From contig NC_088303.1 of the NCBI RefSeq assembly GCF_032854445.1, positions 34,391,265-34,455,264 on the forward strand: a DNA stretch of 64,000 nt, read 5' to 3'. Positions 60,501 to 60,650 of the stretch are shown here, in pieces. The translations under genes were made by a program, and so were the position numbers. How positions within the stretch are numbered: position 1 is the stretch's first letter; each line of letters begins with the position of its first letter. The notes under the pieces were generated by a model. The model was not told the origin of the DNA. It was given only the letters and a program-made list of their open reading frames with translations, and ran no database searches. Source of the DNA: Liolophura sinensis (lineage: Eukaryota > Mollusca > Polyplacophora > Chitonida > Chitonidae).

Positions 60501-60650
60501 TTATTATAAACTCTTATGGTACTGATACCCTAGGTCCAGCCATCTTGGTTAGTCCTGACAAACTGCCTGTTGATGAGTGGGCCTTGGTGTCTGCTCAGAG
60601 AAACGGCAGGGACGGGTCACTCACCGTCAACAATGGACGAACCATCAAAG
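418..60650 (+). CDS. HSPG2: Perlecan (basement membrane heparan sulfate proteoglycan core protein), 63 exons, partial at both ends
   Basis: Secreted multidomain scaffold of basement membranes; in known animals it binds laminin, nidogen, collagen IV, growth factors and dystroglycan/integrins. The spliced frame (about 2,986 codons) gives LDLa-Ig-LDLa-LDLa-LDLa-Ig, three LamB/laminin-EGF modules, twelve Ig domains, then LamG-EGF-EGF-LamG, which is the perlecan order and no other family's. All exons have AG/GT borders and matching phases: Ig, LDLa and LamG modules are bounded by phase-1 introns, LamB exons mostly by phase 0. Exons are GC-richer than the AT-rich introns. The upstream start, signal peptide and GAG-attachment region, and the downstream end of LG2, EGFs and LG3, are outside the window. 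Span given is first to last confident exon; the individual exons are listed below. The gene symbol is the vertebrate ortholog's name. Confidence 0.95.
748..863 (+). repeat. SINE 3' fragment (Meta-domain-like, family A)
   Basis: Only the central domain and tail are present: 'gggtttcccc', 'ccataatgctggccgc', 'attcttgagtacggtg' and an AAAT-repeat tail. The tRNA-like head is missing. Confidence 0.8.
1263..1389 (+). repeat. SINE family A 3' fragment, 41 bp upstream of an exon
   Basis: Central and tail parts of the same SINE, ending in 'caatcaaataaatacataaat'. Its tail stops about 41 bp before the acceptor of the first Ig exon, so the branch-point region of that intron probably lies in or next to SINE sequence. 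Confidence 0.8.
1431..1558 (+). CDS. HSPG2: Perlecan exon: Ig domain a, first half
   Basis: Enters in phase 1 and leaves in phase 0 (donor gtgagt). Encodes the A-C strands of an I-set Ig domain: the first cysteine ([10 protein letters not shown]) and the core Trp (VVQWSFQGR). This Ig sits between LDLa repeats, unlike the vertebrate order where one Ig follows all the LDLa repeats. Confidence 0.9.
2008..2149 (+). CDS. HSPG2: Perlecan exon: Ig domain a, second half
   Basis: Phase 0 in, phase 1 out. Carries the E-G strands with the canonical 'DSGEYTC' cysteine motif. Acceptor ctttcttcag, donor gtaagt. The intron up to 2698 shows nothing but AT-rich sequence. Confidence 0.9.
2699..2839 (+). CDS. 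HSPG2: Perlecan exon: LDLa repeat 2 with Pro/Thr linker
   Basis: 47 codons, phase 1-1. A short linker ([12 protein letters not shown]) precedes an LDLa repeat with calcium site [16 protein letters not shown]. Donor gtgagt. The 890-bp intron that follows has no recognisable element. Confidence 0.92.
3730..3846 (+). CDS. HSPG2: Perlecan exon: LDLa repeat 3
   Basis: 39 codons, phase 1-1. Complete LDLa repeat (YKCNSGKC, then [16 protein letters not shown]). Acceptor gttccttag, donor gtaaga. The following 440-bp intron has nothing recognisable. Confidence 0.92.
4288..4419 (+). CDS. HSPG2: Perlecan exon: LDLa repeat 4
   Basis: 44 codons, phase 1-1. Linker GTTAPGAP, then the LDLa repeat ([25 protein letters not shown]). 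The donor is gtaagt at 4420. The 3' two thirds of this exon with its donor is copied twice more immediately downstream (see repeat 4428-4670). Confidence 0.92.
4325..4670 (+). repeat. Tandem triplication of LDLa-4 exon 3' end plus donor site
   Basis: Three copies begin near 4325, 4428 and 4549, each running through 'ggctgtg|gtaagt'. Copies 2 and 3 carry an extra 18-bp internal duplication (gtgagtggtaaccagtg). The copies have no acceptor and no first LDLa cysteine; reading through donor 1 in frame meets TAA at 4446. Copy 2 has SDQ instead of SDE at the calcium site. Most likely non-coding exon debris with three competing donors (4420, 4541, 4662). Confidence 0.9.
5030..5317 (+). CDS. HSPG2: Perlecan exon: complete Ig domain b
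   Basis: 96 codons, phase 1-1, an unsplit I-set Ig: [18 protein letters not shown], then [15 protein letters not shown]. Last domain before the laminin-like domain III. Acceptor cctcctcag, donor 'agag|gtattg'. The following intron (5318-5828) has nothing recognisable. Confidence 0.92.
5829..5953 (+). CDS. HSPG2: Perlecan exon: laminin-EGF half preceding LamB-1
   Basis: Phase 1 in, phase 0 out. Encodes the first half of the laminin-type EGF that is interrupted by the LamB globule ([13 protein letters not shown]), the same CxCFCxG signature found before the other two LamB domains here. Confidence 0.88.
6406..6579 (+). CDS. HSPG2: Perlecan exon: LamB-1 (laminin IV-A), part 1
   Basis: 58 codons, phase 0-0. 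Ends with [13 protein letters not shown], the hallmark 'W/F..LP..y.GdK' that precedes 'vsSYGG' in LamB domains. Acceptor tttgtttcag. Intron to 7206 shows nothing. Confidence 0.9.
7207..7383 (+). CDS. HSPG2: Perlecan exon: LamB-1, part 2 (unsplit)
   Basis: 59 codons, phase 0-0, starting [15 protein letters not shown]. In modules 2 and 3 the same 59 codons are split 31+28 by an intron; here there is none. Confidence 0.9.
7762..7910 (+). CDS. HSPG2: Perlecan exon: LamB-1, part 3
   Basis: Phase 0 in, phase 2 out (AG|gtatta, weak donor). Encodes [19 protein letters not shown], the LamB 'L..v..ilIrAty' strand. Contains an RGD tripeptide (SRGDLM, codons 7828-7836). Confidence 0.88.
8442..8553 (+). 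CDS. HSPG2: Perlecan exon: LamB-1 end and start of laminin-EGF
   Basis: Enters in phase 2 (AG|G = Arg), leaves in phase 0. LamB tail ([10 protein letters not shown]), then the resumed EGF ([15 protein letters not shown]). Intron 8554-9255 carries a MITE (8862-9082) and a G-run at 8704. Confidence 0.88.
8862..9082. mobile_element. MITE-like element, family M1, copy 1
   Basis: About 220 bp. The left end 'ctataattcttcaacctttt' is mirrored at the right end by 'gaaaaggttgaggtattagag'. The interior shares 'ctgtgaagccctga', 'ggccaat' and 'agttgctctttcatatgc' with copies near 43200, 52328 and 62798. No coding capacity. Confidence 0.75.
9256..9369 (+). CDS. HSPG2: Perlecan exon: laminin-EGF, module 1
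   Basis: 38 codons, phase 0-0. [20 protein letters not shown] is a textbook laminin-type EGF (CxCxGHsxxCdp.tG.C). Confidence 0.92.
9808..9935 (+). CDS. HSPG2: Perlecan exon: laminin-EGF, module 1
   Basis: Phase 0 in, phase 2 out. [20 protein letters not shown], then [14 protein letters not shown], the diagnostic end of this EGF in perlecans. Intron 9936-10475 has only a poly-A run and AT-rich sequence. Confidence 0.92.
10476..10627 (+). CDS. HSPG2: Perlecan exon: laminin-EGF, module 1 (fused exon)
   Basis: Phase 2 in, phase 1 out. [20 protein letters not shown], then [18 protein letters not shown]. It equals two exons (87+62 nt) in modules 2 and 3, so the intron after 'CER' is absent here. 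Ends SCRPDSGG, a weak Ser-Gly-Gly-Asp context with the next exon. Confidence 0.9.
11151..11215 (+). CDS. HSPG2: Perlecan exon: short laminin-EGF segment between modules 1 and 2
   Basis: 65 nt, phase 1 in, phase 0 out: [20 protein letters not shown]. Counterpart of the 77-nt exon at 20297. Introns on both sides show nothing recognisable. Confidence 0.85.
11732..11872 (+). CDS. HSPG2: Perlecan exon: laminin-EGF preceding LamB-2
   Basis: 47 codons, phase 0-0. [19 protein letters not shown], then [12 protein letters not shown], the signature before each LamB globule. Strong similarity to the exon at 21534. Confidence 0.92.
11899..12173 (+). repeat. Full-length SINE, family A (tRNA head plus Meta-domain-like centre)
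   Basis: Order: a tRNA-like head with A box (tggctctgttggttagcgc) and B box (gagttcaagtcc), the conserved centre (ctgcggatggtcgtgggttt, ccgccgtcgtttaag) and tail 'gtaaaacacccatcaaataaa'. The centre has a local duplication (gggtttccaccgggc twice). Confidence 0.88.
12174..12835. other. Intron sequence after the SINE
   Basis: AT-rich, with a short (AT)n run near 12655-12670. No gene or known element seen. Confidence 0.5.
12836..13018 (+). CDS. HSPG2: Perlecan exon: LamB-2, part 1
   Basis: 61 codons, phase 0-0. [16 protein letters not shown] to [14 protein letters not shown] second AG at 12841-12842 would give the wrong phase, so 12836 is chosen. Confidence 0.9.
13019..14257. other. Intron with one SINE fragment
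   Basis: 1.2 kb of AT-rich sequence. The only recognisable item is a SINE family A 3' fragment at 13459-13576. Confidence 0.6.
13459..13576 (+). repeat. SINE family A 3' fragment
   Basis: 'ccaccataatgctgg', 'caagtgaaatattctt' and 'gtatggtgtcaataaataa' identify the centre and a shortened tail. Confidence 0.75.
14258..14350 (+). CDS. HSPG2: Perlecan exon: LamB-2, part 2a
   Basis: 31 codons, phase 0-0. [17 protein letters not shown], the LamB 'sYGG.L.yt..y' strand pair. Confidence 0.9.
14675..14758 (+). CDS. HSPG2: Perlecan exon: LamB-2, part 2b
   Basis: 28 codons, phase 0-0. [17 protein letters not shown] to FQVPLYE. Equals the 3' part of the unsplit module 1 exon. Confidence 0.9.
15061..15179 (+). 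CDS. HSPG2: Perlecan exon: LamB-2, part 3
   Basis: Phase 0 in, phase 2 out. [20 protein letters not shown], then [17 protein letters not shown]-like LamB strands (actual reading [19 protein letters not shown]). Confidence 0.9.
15763..15874 (+). CDS. HSPG2: Perlecan exon: LamB-2 end and start of laminin-EGF
   Basis: Phase 2 in (AG|T = Ser), phase 0 out. [20 protein letters not shown], then [13 protein letters not shown]. Confidence 0.9.
16239..16352 (+). CDS. HSPG2: Perlecan exon: laminin-EGF, module 2
   Basis: 38 codons, phase 0-0. [20 protein letters not shown]. Donor gtaagt at 16353; the exon's last 25 nt or so and the donor are repeated downstream. Confidence 0.92.
16327..16648 (+). repeat. 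74-75 bp tandem array spanning an exon end and its donor site
   Basis: Units start at 'gacccagaaacaggggtgtgcagg' of the exon and run about 50 bp into the intron. Donor-like 'cagg|gtaagt' recurs at 16353, 16427, 16502 and 16577 (gtaaat), with a degenerate end at 16643. Reading through from the exon meets a stop at 16413, so the extra donors would yield truncated products. Confidence 0.92.
16722..16849 (+). CDS. HSPG2: Perlecan exon: laminin-EGF, module 2
   Basis: Phase 0 in, phase 2 out. [20 protein letters not shown], then [14 protein letters not shown]. The donor is the weaker CA|gttagt; the split codon CA|G gives Gln where modules 1 and 3 have Arg. Confidence 0.9.
17346..17432 (+). CDS. 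HSPG2: Perlecan exon: laminin-EGF, module 2
   Basis: Phase 2-2. [20 protein letters not shown] to HTGRRCE. Intron before it (16850-17345) has (AT)n runs only. Confidence 0.9.
17675..17736 (+). CDS. HSPG2: Perlecan exon: laminin-EGF end, module 2
   Basis: Phase 2 in, phase 1 out. [20 protein letters not shown]. Followed by a 2.56-kb intron that contains a candidate alternative terminal exon. Confidence 0.9.
18453..19027 (+). other. Candidate alternative 3'-terminal exon with poly(A) signals
   Basis: Acceptor 'tgttgatttcag' at 18452. The frame from the upstream exon (phase 1) runs open as [20 protein letters not shown] and ends at TGA 18611-18613. A long AT-rich stretch follows with two AATAAA hexamers (19015-19020 and 19022-19027) and a downstream T/GT-rich run. 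Use would give a short isoform ending in domain III. This is inference from sequence only; the short tail has no recognised domain. Confidence 0.3.
19028..20296. other. Rest of long intron
   Basis: AT-rich intronic sequence without SINE, transposon or coding signal that I can recognise. Confidence 0.5.
20297..20373 (+). CDS. HSPG2: Perlecan exon: short laminin-EGF segment between modules 2 and 3
   Basis: Phase 1 in, phase 0 out. [20 protein letters not shown] to GQCQCK. Confidence 0.9.
20434..20701 (-). repeat. Full-length SINE, family A, reverse orientation
   Basis: Reads as the reverse complement: AAAT tail at the left, centre (caacctgcgg type) and tRNA-like head with A and B boxes at the right end (ttggttagtgcactagcgc type). 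Confidence 0.88.
20702..21533. other. Intron sequence
   Basis: AT-rich, no recognisable element apart from a 'gattgattgattgagtgattgatgattga' type run near 20728. Confidence 0.5.
21534..21674 (+). CDS. HSPG2: Perlecan exon: laminin-EGF preceding LamB-3
   Basis: 47 codons, phase 0-0. [19 protein letters not shown], then [20 protein letters not shown]. Donor ACA|gtaagt. Confidence 0.92.
21945..22136 (+). CDS. HSPG2: Perlecan exon: LamB-3, part 1
   Basis: 64 codons, phase 0-0. [19 protein letters not shown] to [13 protein letters not shown], the same 'LP..f.GdK' ending as the other two modules. Confidence 0.92.
22386..22478 (+). CDS. HSPG2: Perlecan exon: LamB-3, part 2a
   Basis: 31 codons, phase 0-0. 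[20 protein letters not shown], near-consensus LamB core. Confidence 0.92.
23290..23503 (+). repeat. Diverged SINE, family A
   Basis: Head remnant with B-box-like 'gagttcaaatctc', 'gtgagaaggtctgccagc', 'ctctgcccggtttcctcgc', 'accataatgctggccgtc' and 'gtgaaatattcttga'; the tail is truncated. Confidence 0.75.
23586..23898 (+). repeat. SINE family B, copy 1
   Basis: Shares with 58131-58497: 'gattcagggtcaatctt', 'gttacagct', 'aacgactggttga', 'tcagtataatggct', 'gtctcagtga', 'catatgactgaaaaattgt' and a (CACT)n tail. A tRNA-like B box (gggtcagtcc in copy 2) suggests a tRNA-derived SINE. Confidence 0.8.
24176..24259 (+). CDS. HSPG2: Perlecan exon: LamB-3, part 2b
   Basis: 28 codons, phase 0-0. [20 protein letters not shown] to ITMDE. 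Confidence 0.9.
24505..24735 (+). CDS. HSPG2: Perlecan exon: LamB-3, part 3 fused to laminin-EGF start
   Basis: 77 codons, phase 0-0. [20 protein letters not shown] through [18 protein letters not shown] to [13 protein letters not shown]. Modules 1 and 2 are interrupted by a phase-2 intron at the equivalent of 'TES|R/S'; this module has no such intron. Confidence 0.93.
25005..25052 (+). repeat. SINE family B tail fragment (tentative)
   Basis: 'gtgtctcattaaacctcaat' followed by (CACT/CATT)n resembles only the 3' tail of the family B SINE. A 21-base poly-A run follows near 25102. Confidence 0.4.
25257..25373 (+). CDS. HSPG2: Perlecan exon: laminin-EGF, module 3
   Basis: 39 codons, phase 0-0. 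[19 protein letters not shown], then [19 protein letters not shown]. Confidence 0.92.
25519..25770 (+). repeat. Full-length SINE, family A
   Basis: tRNA-like head (ggctcatttggttagcccc), 'ccaatgcggtcgctgtgagt', centre 'ttgcggatggtcatgggttt' and tail 'catcaaataaataaataaat'. Confidence 0.88.
26061..26188 (+). CDS. HSPG2: Perlecan exon: laminin-EGF, module 3
   Basis: Phase 0 in, phase 2 out. [20 protein letters not shown], then [14 protein letters not shown]. Confidence 0.92.
26350..26700. repeat. Twofold diverged repeat (family R1), about 170 bp per unit
   Basis: Two tandem units share 'gtgagc(g/a)(g/a)aca', 'gtcaaatttttgacagga', 'cctaaaaa(g/c)tg(a/c)agttttac/gaggcacacaaat' and 'cataaagta'. 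Related pieces occur at 49985-50150 and, inverted, at 51735-51790. No protein similarity. Confidence 0.65.
26863..26949 (+). CDS. HSPG2: Perlecan exon: laminin-EGF, module 3
   Basis: Phase 2-2. [20 protein letters not shown] to YTGRDCGE. Donor GA|gtgagt. Confidence 0.9.
27055..27444. mobile_element. TA-flanked MITE, pogo/Tigger-like ends
   Basis: Left end 'gagtgtagcctcgctata' and right end 'tatagcgggcctacactg' are imperfect inverted repeats, each flanked by TA. Internal 'ggatataacgcgaccc' resembles the 'tataacgcg' blocks of pogo/Tigger-type elements. No transposase. Confidence 0.7.
27786..28325 (-). mobile_element. Tc1/mariner deletion derivative with long terminal inverted repeats
   Basis: Two inverted arms of about 90 bp (27786-27874 and 28236-28325) share 'ctgtagat.cagacgtgctcca' and 'ggtcagattttgaaaatt.tacaaacagatt'. 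Between them lies only the 3' part of a Tc1-type transposase on the minus strand. The arms may extend further outward in degraded form. Confidence 0.8.
27873..28236 (-). pseudogene. Tc1-type transposase fragment (C-terminal part)
   Basis: Minus-strand reading contains [13 protein letters not shown], matching the Tc1 'qDNA.pH.a' catalytic Asp region, then [20 protein letters not shown], matching 'WPa.SPDLNPIEhLWd' with the catalytic Glu. The N-terminal DNA-binding part and first catalytic Asp are absent, so it is not functional. Confidence 0.85.
28705..28766 (+). CDS. HSPG2: Perlecan exon: last laminin-EGF segment, module 3
   Basis: Phase 2 in (GA|G = Glu), phase 1 out. [20 protein letters not shown]. 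Ends domain III. Confidence 0.9.
28767..29575. other. Intron between domains III and IV
   Basis: AT-rich, no recognisable element. Confidence 0.5.
29576..29848 (+). CDS. HSPG2: Perlecan exon: domain IV Ig-1 (unsplit)
   Basis: 91 codons, phase 1-1. [17 protein letters not shown], then [15 protein letters not shown]; both Ig cysteines and the core Trp present. Confidence 0.93.
29849..31318. other. 1.5-kb intron
   Basis: AT-rich. Two short 'cagagtgatgtccctttgtgacgtga' type stretches (30063-30089 and 30894-30919) are near-identical to each other, a small dispersed repeat; otherwise nothing recognised. Confidence 0.5.
31319..31413 (+). CDS. HSPG2: Perlecan exon: Ig-2, first half
   Basis: Phase 1 in, phase 0 out. 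[19 protein letters not shown] to FVCRGASQ. Donor at 31414 (CAG|gtcaga) gives the usual 11-residue C-to-W spacing when joined to 34392. A second in-phase donor (gtatgt, 31423) would add three residues. Confidence 0.85.
31414..34391. other. 3.0-kb intron inside Ig-2
   Basis: AT-rich with one SINE fragment (31870-31978), an (AT)n tract near 32642 and T runs. The stretch 32000-34391 shows no gene or further element that I recognise. Confidence 0.6.
31870..31978 (+). repeat. SINE family A 3' fragment
   Basis: 'gggctctgccc', 'cataatgttggcagccg', 'gtgaaatattcttgagtacg' and an AAAT tail. Confidence 0.75.
34392..34566 (+). CDS. HSPG2: Perlecan exon: Ig-2, second half
   Basis: Phase 0 in, phase 1 out. 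[20 protein letters not shown] to [16 protein letters not shown]. Donor T|gtaagt. Confidence 0.9.
34626..34785 (+). repeat. 80-bp tandem duplication spanning an acceptor site and exon start
   Basis: Two copies of 'tttgtgtggtcgt...gattgacag|ct..gagcagt.ctccag', with acceptor AGs at 34677 and 34757. The upstream copy's exon-like part runs into TGA within about 22 codons, so the downstream acceptor is the real one. Confidence 0.88.
34758..35033 (+). CDS. HSPG2: Perlecan exon: Ig-3 (unsplit)
   Basis: 92 codons, phase 1-1. [20 protein letters not shown], then [15 protein letters not shown]. Confidence 0.93.
35332..35600 (+). repeat. Nearly full-length SINE, family A
   Basis: Degenerate head, B box 'gagttcaagtcc', 'gggaaggtctgcaacctgcag', centre 'ctataatgctggcagcc' and tail 'gtaaaacaccaatc' type ending in (AAAT)n. 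Confidence 0.85.
35986..36123 (+). CDS. HSPG2: Perlecan exon: Ig-4, first half
   Basis: Phase 1-1. [18 protein letters not shown] to [19 protein letters not shown]. Confidence 0.9.
36725..36871 (+). CDS. HSPG2: Perlecan exon: Ig-4, second half
   Basis: Phase 1-1. [19 protein letters not shown] to [12 protein letters not shown]. Donor A|gtaagt. A weaker in-phase donor (gtggag, 36856) lies 16 nt upstream. The preceding intron holds only a trace SINE tail near 36490-36540. Confidence 0.9.
37057..37139 (+). repeat. SINE family A tail fragment
   Basis: 'accataatgctagc', 'tttgagtatggtttaaaata' and an AAAT tail; diverged. Confidence 0.55.
37548..37686 (+). repeat. Minisatellite ending at an acceptor site
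   Basis: Alternating units of 'tctggtgattgttgcca' and 'atcctttattgattgttgcca' repeat about three times, and the array runs directly into the acceptor 'ttaccactttgcag' of the next exon, so it forms the branch-point and pyrimidine-tract region. Confidence 0.85.
37687..37832 (+). CDS. HSPG2: Perlecan exon: Ig-5, first half
   Basis: Phase 1 in, phase 0 out. [20 protein letters not shown], followed by GDLSPNHQ. Contains an RGD tripeptide (codons 37806-37814) just after the core Trp. Confidence 0.9.
37930..38032 (+). repeat. Diverged SINE family A tail
   Basis: 'tttcctccacccataaaac' and an AAATAAATG tail; weak match, similar to 38770-38820 sequence. Confidence 0.45.
38421..38538 (+). CDS. HSPG2: Perlecan exon: Ig-5, second half
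   Basis: Phase 0 in, phase 1 out. [20 protein letters not shown], then [19 protein letters not shown]. Confidence 0.9.
38851..38958 (+). repeat. SINE family A 3' fragment
   Basis: 'aagctctgcctg', 'ccaccataaagcttgcc', 'atattcttgagaacggcgta' and an AAAT tail. Confidence 0.75.
39285..39408 (+). CDS. HSPG2: Perlecan exon: Ig-6, first half
   Basis: Phase 1 in, phase 2 out (AG|gtctgt). [20 protein letters not shown] to [17 protein letters not shown]. The interdomain linker is tetrabasic (RRRR). Confidence 0.9.
40078..40269 (+). repeat. Diverged SINE, family A
   Basis: 'tccatggctgaggtggttag' head, 'tcaacctgcagatggttatg', 'tgccataatgctggctgc' and 'acacctatgaaataaat'. Confidence 0.75.
40426..40475 (+). 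repeat. 17-bp triplicate near an acceptor
   Basis: 'ctgttttatgttttaaa' three times (third imperfect), ending about 24 bp before acceptor 40498. Confidence 0.85.
40499..40653 (+). CDS. HSPG2: Perlecan exon: Ig-6, second half
   Basis: Phase 2 in (AG|A = Arg), phase 1 out. [20 protein letters not shown], then [20 protein letters not shown]. The next AG two bases on would put a stop in frame. Confidence 0.9.
41107..41385 (+). CDS. HSPG2: Perlecan exon: Ig-7 (unsplit)
   Basis: 93 codons, phase 1-1. [20 protein letters not shown], then [15 protein letters not shown]. The following intron (41386-42074) shows nothing recognisable. Confidence 0.93.
42075..42179 (+). CDS. HSPG2: Perlecan exon: Ig-8, first half
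   Basis: Phase 1-1. [20 protein letters not shown], then CAAA just before the intron. Confidence 0.9.
42229..42335 (+). repeat. SINE family A 3' fragment
   Basis: 'tacatgggaaggtctgtcagcaac', 'ataatgatggccgctg', 'gtgaaatattcttgagtaca' and tail. Confidence 0.8.
42501..42620 (+). repeat. Imperfect 59-bp tandem duplication
   Basis: 'gatctgctatgttca.gctt.ccaggtgtgtgaacat' occurs twice, each copy followed by 'gcaa(g)caaat' type sequence. Confidence 0.7.
43195..43375. mobile_element. MITE-like element, family M1, copy 2 (diverged)
   Basis: Shares 'tgtgaatccctgaaactagccaat', 'aaaatcaaat' and 'gaaagttgctttttcatatgc.tggaggttgagga' with copy 1; the left end is degraded. Confidence 0.6.
43527..43606 (+). 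repeat. SINE family A tail, 25 bp upstream of an exon
   Basis: 'aaagctggctgccgtcataaa', 'ggtatggcattaaacaatga' and (AAAT)n. Ends about 25 bp before the Ig-8 second-half exon. Confidence 0.7.
43631..43810 (+). CDS. HSPG2: Perlecan exon: Ig-8, second half
   Basis: Phase 1-1. [18 protein letters not shown] to [19 protein letters not shown], then VTIIIS. Donor tcag|gtatgg; the exon end and donor are repeated three times downstream. Confidence 0.92.
43785..44008 (+). repeat. 58-66 bp tandem array spanning an exon end and its donor site
   Basis: Four copies of 'gtcaccatcatcatatcag|gtatggttgtgt...gatgttatcatcacaatgt', with donor-like sites at 43811, 43877, 43935 (gtgtgg) and 44001 (cat|gtatta). 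Read-through from the exon meets TAG just before the second copy. Confidence 0.92.
44244..44504 (+). CDS. HSPG2: Perlecan exon: Ig-9 (unsplit)
   Basis: 87 codons, phase 1-1. [20 protein letters not shown], then [15 protein letters not shown]. Confidence 0.93.
44781..44943 (+). CDS. HSPG2: Perlecan exon: Ig-10, first half
   Basis: Phase 1 in, phase 2 out (CA|gtaagt). [20 protein letters not shown] to DIQNGIL. Confidence 0.92.
45492..45589 (+). CDS. HSPG2: Perlecan exon: Ig-10, second half
   Basis: Phase 2 in (CA|G = Gln), phase 1 out. [20 protein letters not shown] to AYLTVQ. Donor caag|gttggt is non-ideal. Confidence 0.9.
45590..46807. other. 1.2-kb intron
   Basis: AT-rich, no clear element. 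'gtgaggcagcactatg' near 46656 resembles part of the family B SINE, too short to call. Confidence 0.5.
46808..46894 (+). CDS. HSPG2: Perlecan exon: Ig-11, first half
   Basis: Phase 1-1. [20 protein letters not shown] to VEFECIVT. Confidence 0.9.
47239..47312 (+). repeat. SINE family A fragment
   Basis: 'cagtttccacccaccataat' and 'gttggccaccgtcgtat', with a short degenerate tail. Confidence 0.6.
47692..47871 (+). CDS. HSPG2: Perlecan exon: Ig-11, second half
   Basis: Phase 1-1. [20 protein letters not shown] to [15 protein letters not shown]. Confidence 0.92.
48093..48214 (+). repeat. SINE family A 3' fragment
   Basis: 'gtccagcaacctgcagacg', 'gtgggttccccc', 'ctgctggtcgccacggtat' and 'ttaaataaatgaat'. 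Confidence 0.75.
48598..48730 (+). CDS. HSPG2: Perlecan exon: Ig-12, first half
   Basis: Phase 1 in, phase 2 out (GG|gtaaga). [20 protein letters not shown] to EGQLPG. Confidence 0.92.
49014..49141 (+). CDS. HSPG2: Perlecan exon: Ig-12, second half
   Basis: Phase 2 in (GG|G), phase 1 out. [20 protein letters not shown] to [15 protein letters not shown]. Ends domain IV. Confidence 0.92.
49418..49537 (+). repeat. SINE family A 3' fragment
   Basis: 'ggtcgtgggtt', 'gcctggtttcctcccacc', 'gggaaatattcttaaatatgg' and an A-rich tail. Confidence 0.75.
49608..49721 (+). CDS. HSPG2: Perlecan exon: laminin G1, part 1
   Basis: Phase 1-1. [20 protein letters not shown] to [15 protein letters not shown], the first strands of a LamG sandwich. 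Confidence 0.9.
49985..50150 (+). repeat. R1-family repeat copy
   Basis: 'cacaaaagtgcatttttagaggcgaataaatgtcacaaa' type sequence, then 'cttccaagcaaacctcaaaac' and 'ctctcagaatcaggacaaat', matching the second unit near 26640-26770 ('cttccaaaaaactttaaaac', 'cctcagaattaggtag'). Confidence 0.6.
50886..51152 (+). repeat. Full-length SINE, family A, abutting an exon
   Basis: Head 'ggcctccatggctcagtttg', B box 'gagttcaagtcc', centre 'cctgcagatggttgtgggtt' and (AAAT)n tail ending about 26 bp before the LG1 part-2 exon. Confidence 0.9.
51179..51361 (+). CDS. HSPG2: Perlecan exon: laminin G1, part 2
   Basis: Phase 1-1. [20 protein letters not shown] to [16 protein letters not shown]. Matches perlecan LG1 'lllyng....gDfi.l' and 'WHtv.l.R'. 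The intron follows directly after the RDRKL hairpin. Confidence 0.92.
52328..52542. mobile_element. MITE-like element, family M1, copy 3
   Basis: Opposite orientation to copy 1 or a near-palindromic form: left 'cttatttttcaaccttttcgcatatg', right 'caaaaaggttgaagaattacag'. Internal 'ttggctagtgtcagggcttcac' is the complement of 'gtgaagccctgaatctggccaa' in copy 1. Confidence 0.75.
52957..52983 (+). other. Candidate 27-nt microexon in laminin G1
   Basis: Acceptor 'gtttgtacag', 27 nt, donor 'g|gtaagt'. Both ends are phase 1, so inclusion inserts nine residues (DHYNRARTV) into the RDRKL|G hairpin of LG1 without a stop. Weak pyrimidine tract. Could be chance in a 5.7-kb intron. Confidence 0.35.
54280..54835 (+). 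repeat. Minisatellite, unit about 30 bp, roughly 18 copies
   Basis: Repeats of 'ggacagttcagctttgaaca' plus 'tcgtctag', with moderate divergence and occasional truncated units. No reading frame is conserved. Confidence 0.9.
55479..55639. mobile_element. Foldback (hairpin) element
   Basis: Arms of about 70 bp: 'agaaataatggcttcattca' at the left mirrors 'tgaatgaagccattatttct' at the right, and 'gtgtccattgtttt' mirrors 'aaaacaatggacac' beside a loop of about 16 bp. Near-perfect stem; likely a foldback MITE. Confidence 0.85.
56433..56522 (+). repeat. Perfect 45-bp tandem duplication
   Basis: 'gatgagatgtcagtaacaaa' through 'ttttatgtttcagccttgt' occurs twice without a visible mismatch. Each copy ends in an acceptor-like 'tttatgtttcag'. 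Confidence 0.88.
56642..56782 (+). repeat. SINE family A 3' fragment
   Basis: 'ccagcaacctgcagatggtc', 'gtgggtttcccccatg', 'gtaatgctggccgcc' and tail. Confidence 0.85.
57039..57188 (+). CDS. HSPG2: Perlecan exon: laminin G1, part 3
   Basis: Phase 1-1. [20 protein letters not shown], then [20 protein letters not shown], close to the perlecan LG1 core (QGkfqGLdL...LYLGg.pd...ipka). The preceding run at 56930-56970 is T/G-rich. Confidence 0.92.
57796..58014 (+). CDS. HSPG2: Perlecan exon: laminin G1 end plus EGF-1
   Basis: 73 codons, phase 1-1. LG1 end [17 protein letters not shown], then [23 protein letters not shown] to [12 protein letters not shown]. The LG1 'GFxGC' cysteine is Thr here. An internal gtaagt (57801) is a potential cryptic donor. 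Confidence 0.92.
58131..58497 (+). repeat. SINE family B, copy 2
   Basis: Head 'ccttgatggctcatttggtg' (A-box-like), 'gggtcagtcc' (B-box-like), body shared with 23586-23898, and a (CACT)n tail. Confidence 0.82.
58934..59032 (+). CDS. HSPG2: Perlecan exon: EGF-2 between LG1 and LG2
   Basis: Phase 1-1. [20 protein letters not shown], then [13 protein letters not shown]. Confidence 0.9.
59527..59748 (+). CDS. HSPG2: Perlecan exon: laminin G2, part 1
   Basis: 74 codons, phase 1-1. [20 protein letters not shown], then [20 protein letters not shown] to [10 protein letters not shown]. Donor at 59749 (gtaagt). Confidence 0.93.
59808..59907 (+). repeat. SINE family A fragment, forward
   Basis: 'ggccatacgtgggaaggtctgacagcaacc' region, a shortened centre and tail 'gccaatgaaataaataaat'. 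Lies 28 bp from an inverted full copy. Confidence 0.75.
59936..60183 (-). repeat. Full-length SINE, family A, reverse orientation
   Basis: Reverse-complement order: tail, 'ggcggccagcattatggtgg', 'cacaaccatccgcaggctgc', then the head with 'ctaaccaactgagccacgg'. Confidence 0.88.
60534..60650 (+). CDS. HSPG2: Perlecan exon: laminin G2, part 2 (last confident exon)
   Basis: Phase 1-1. [20 protein letters not shown], then [18 protein letters not shown]. Matches LG2 'W..vsa.R...dGsL.vn.gr.v'. The rest of LG2 must lie beyond the window. Confidence 0.92.
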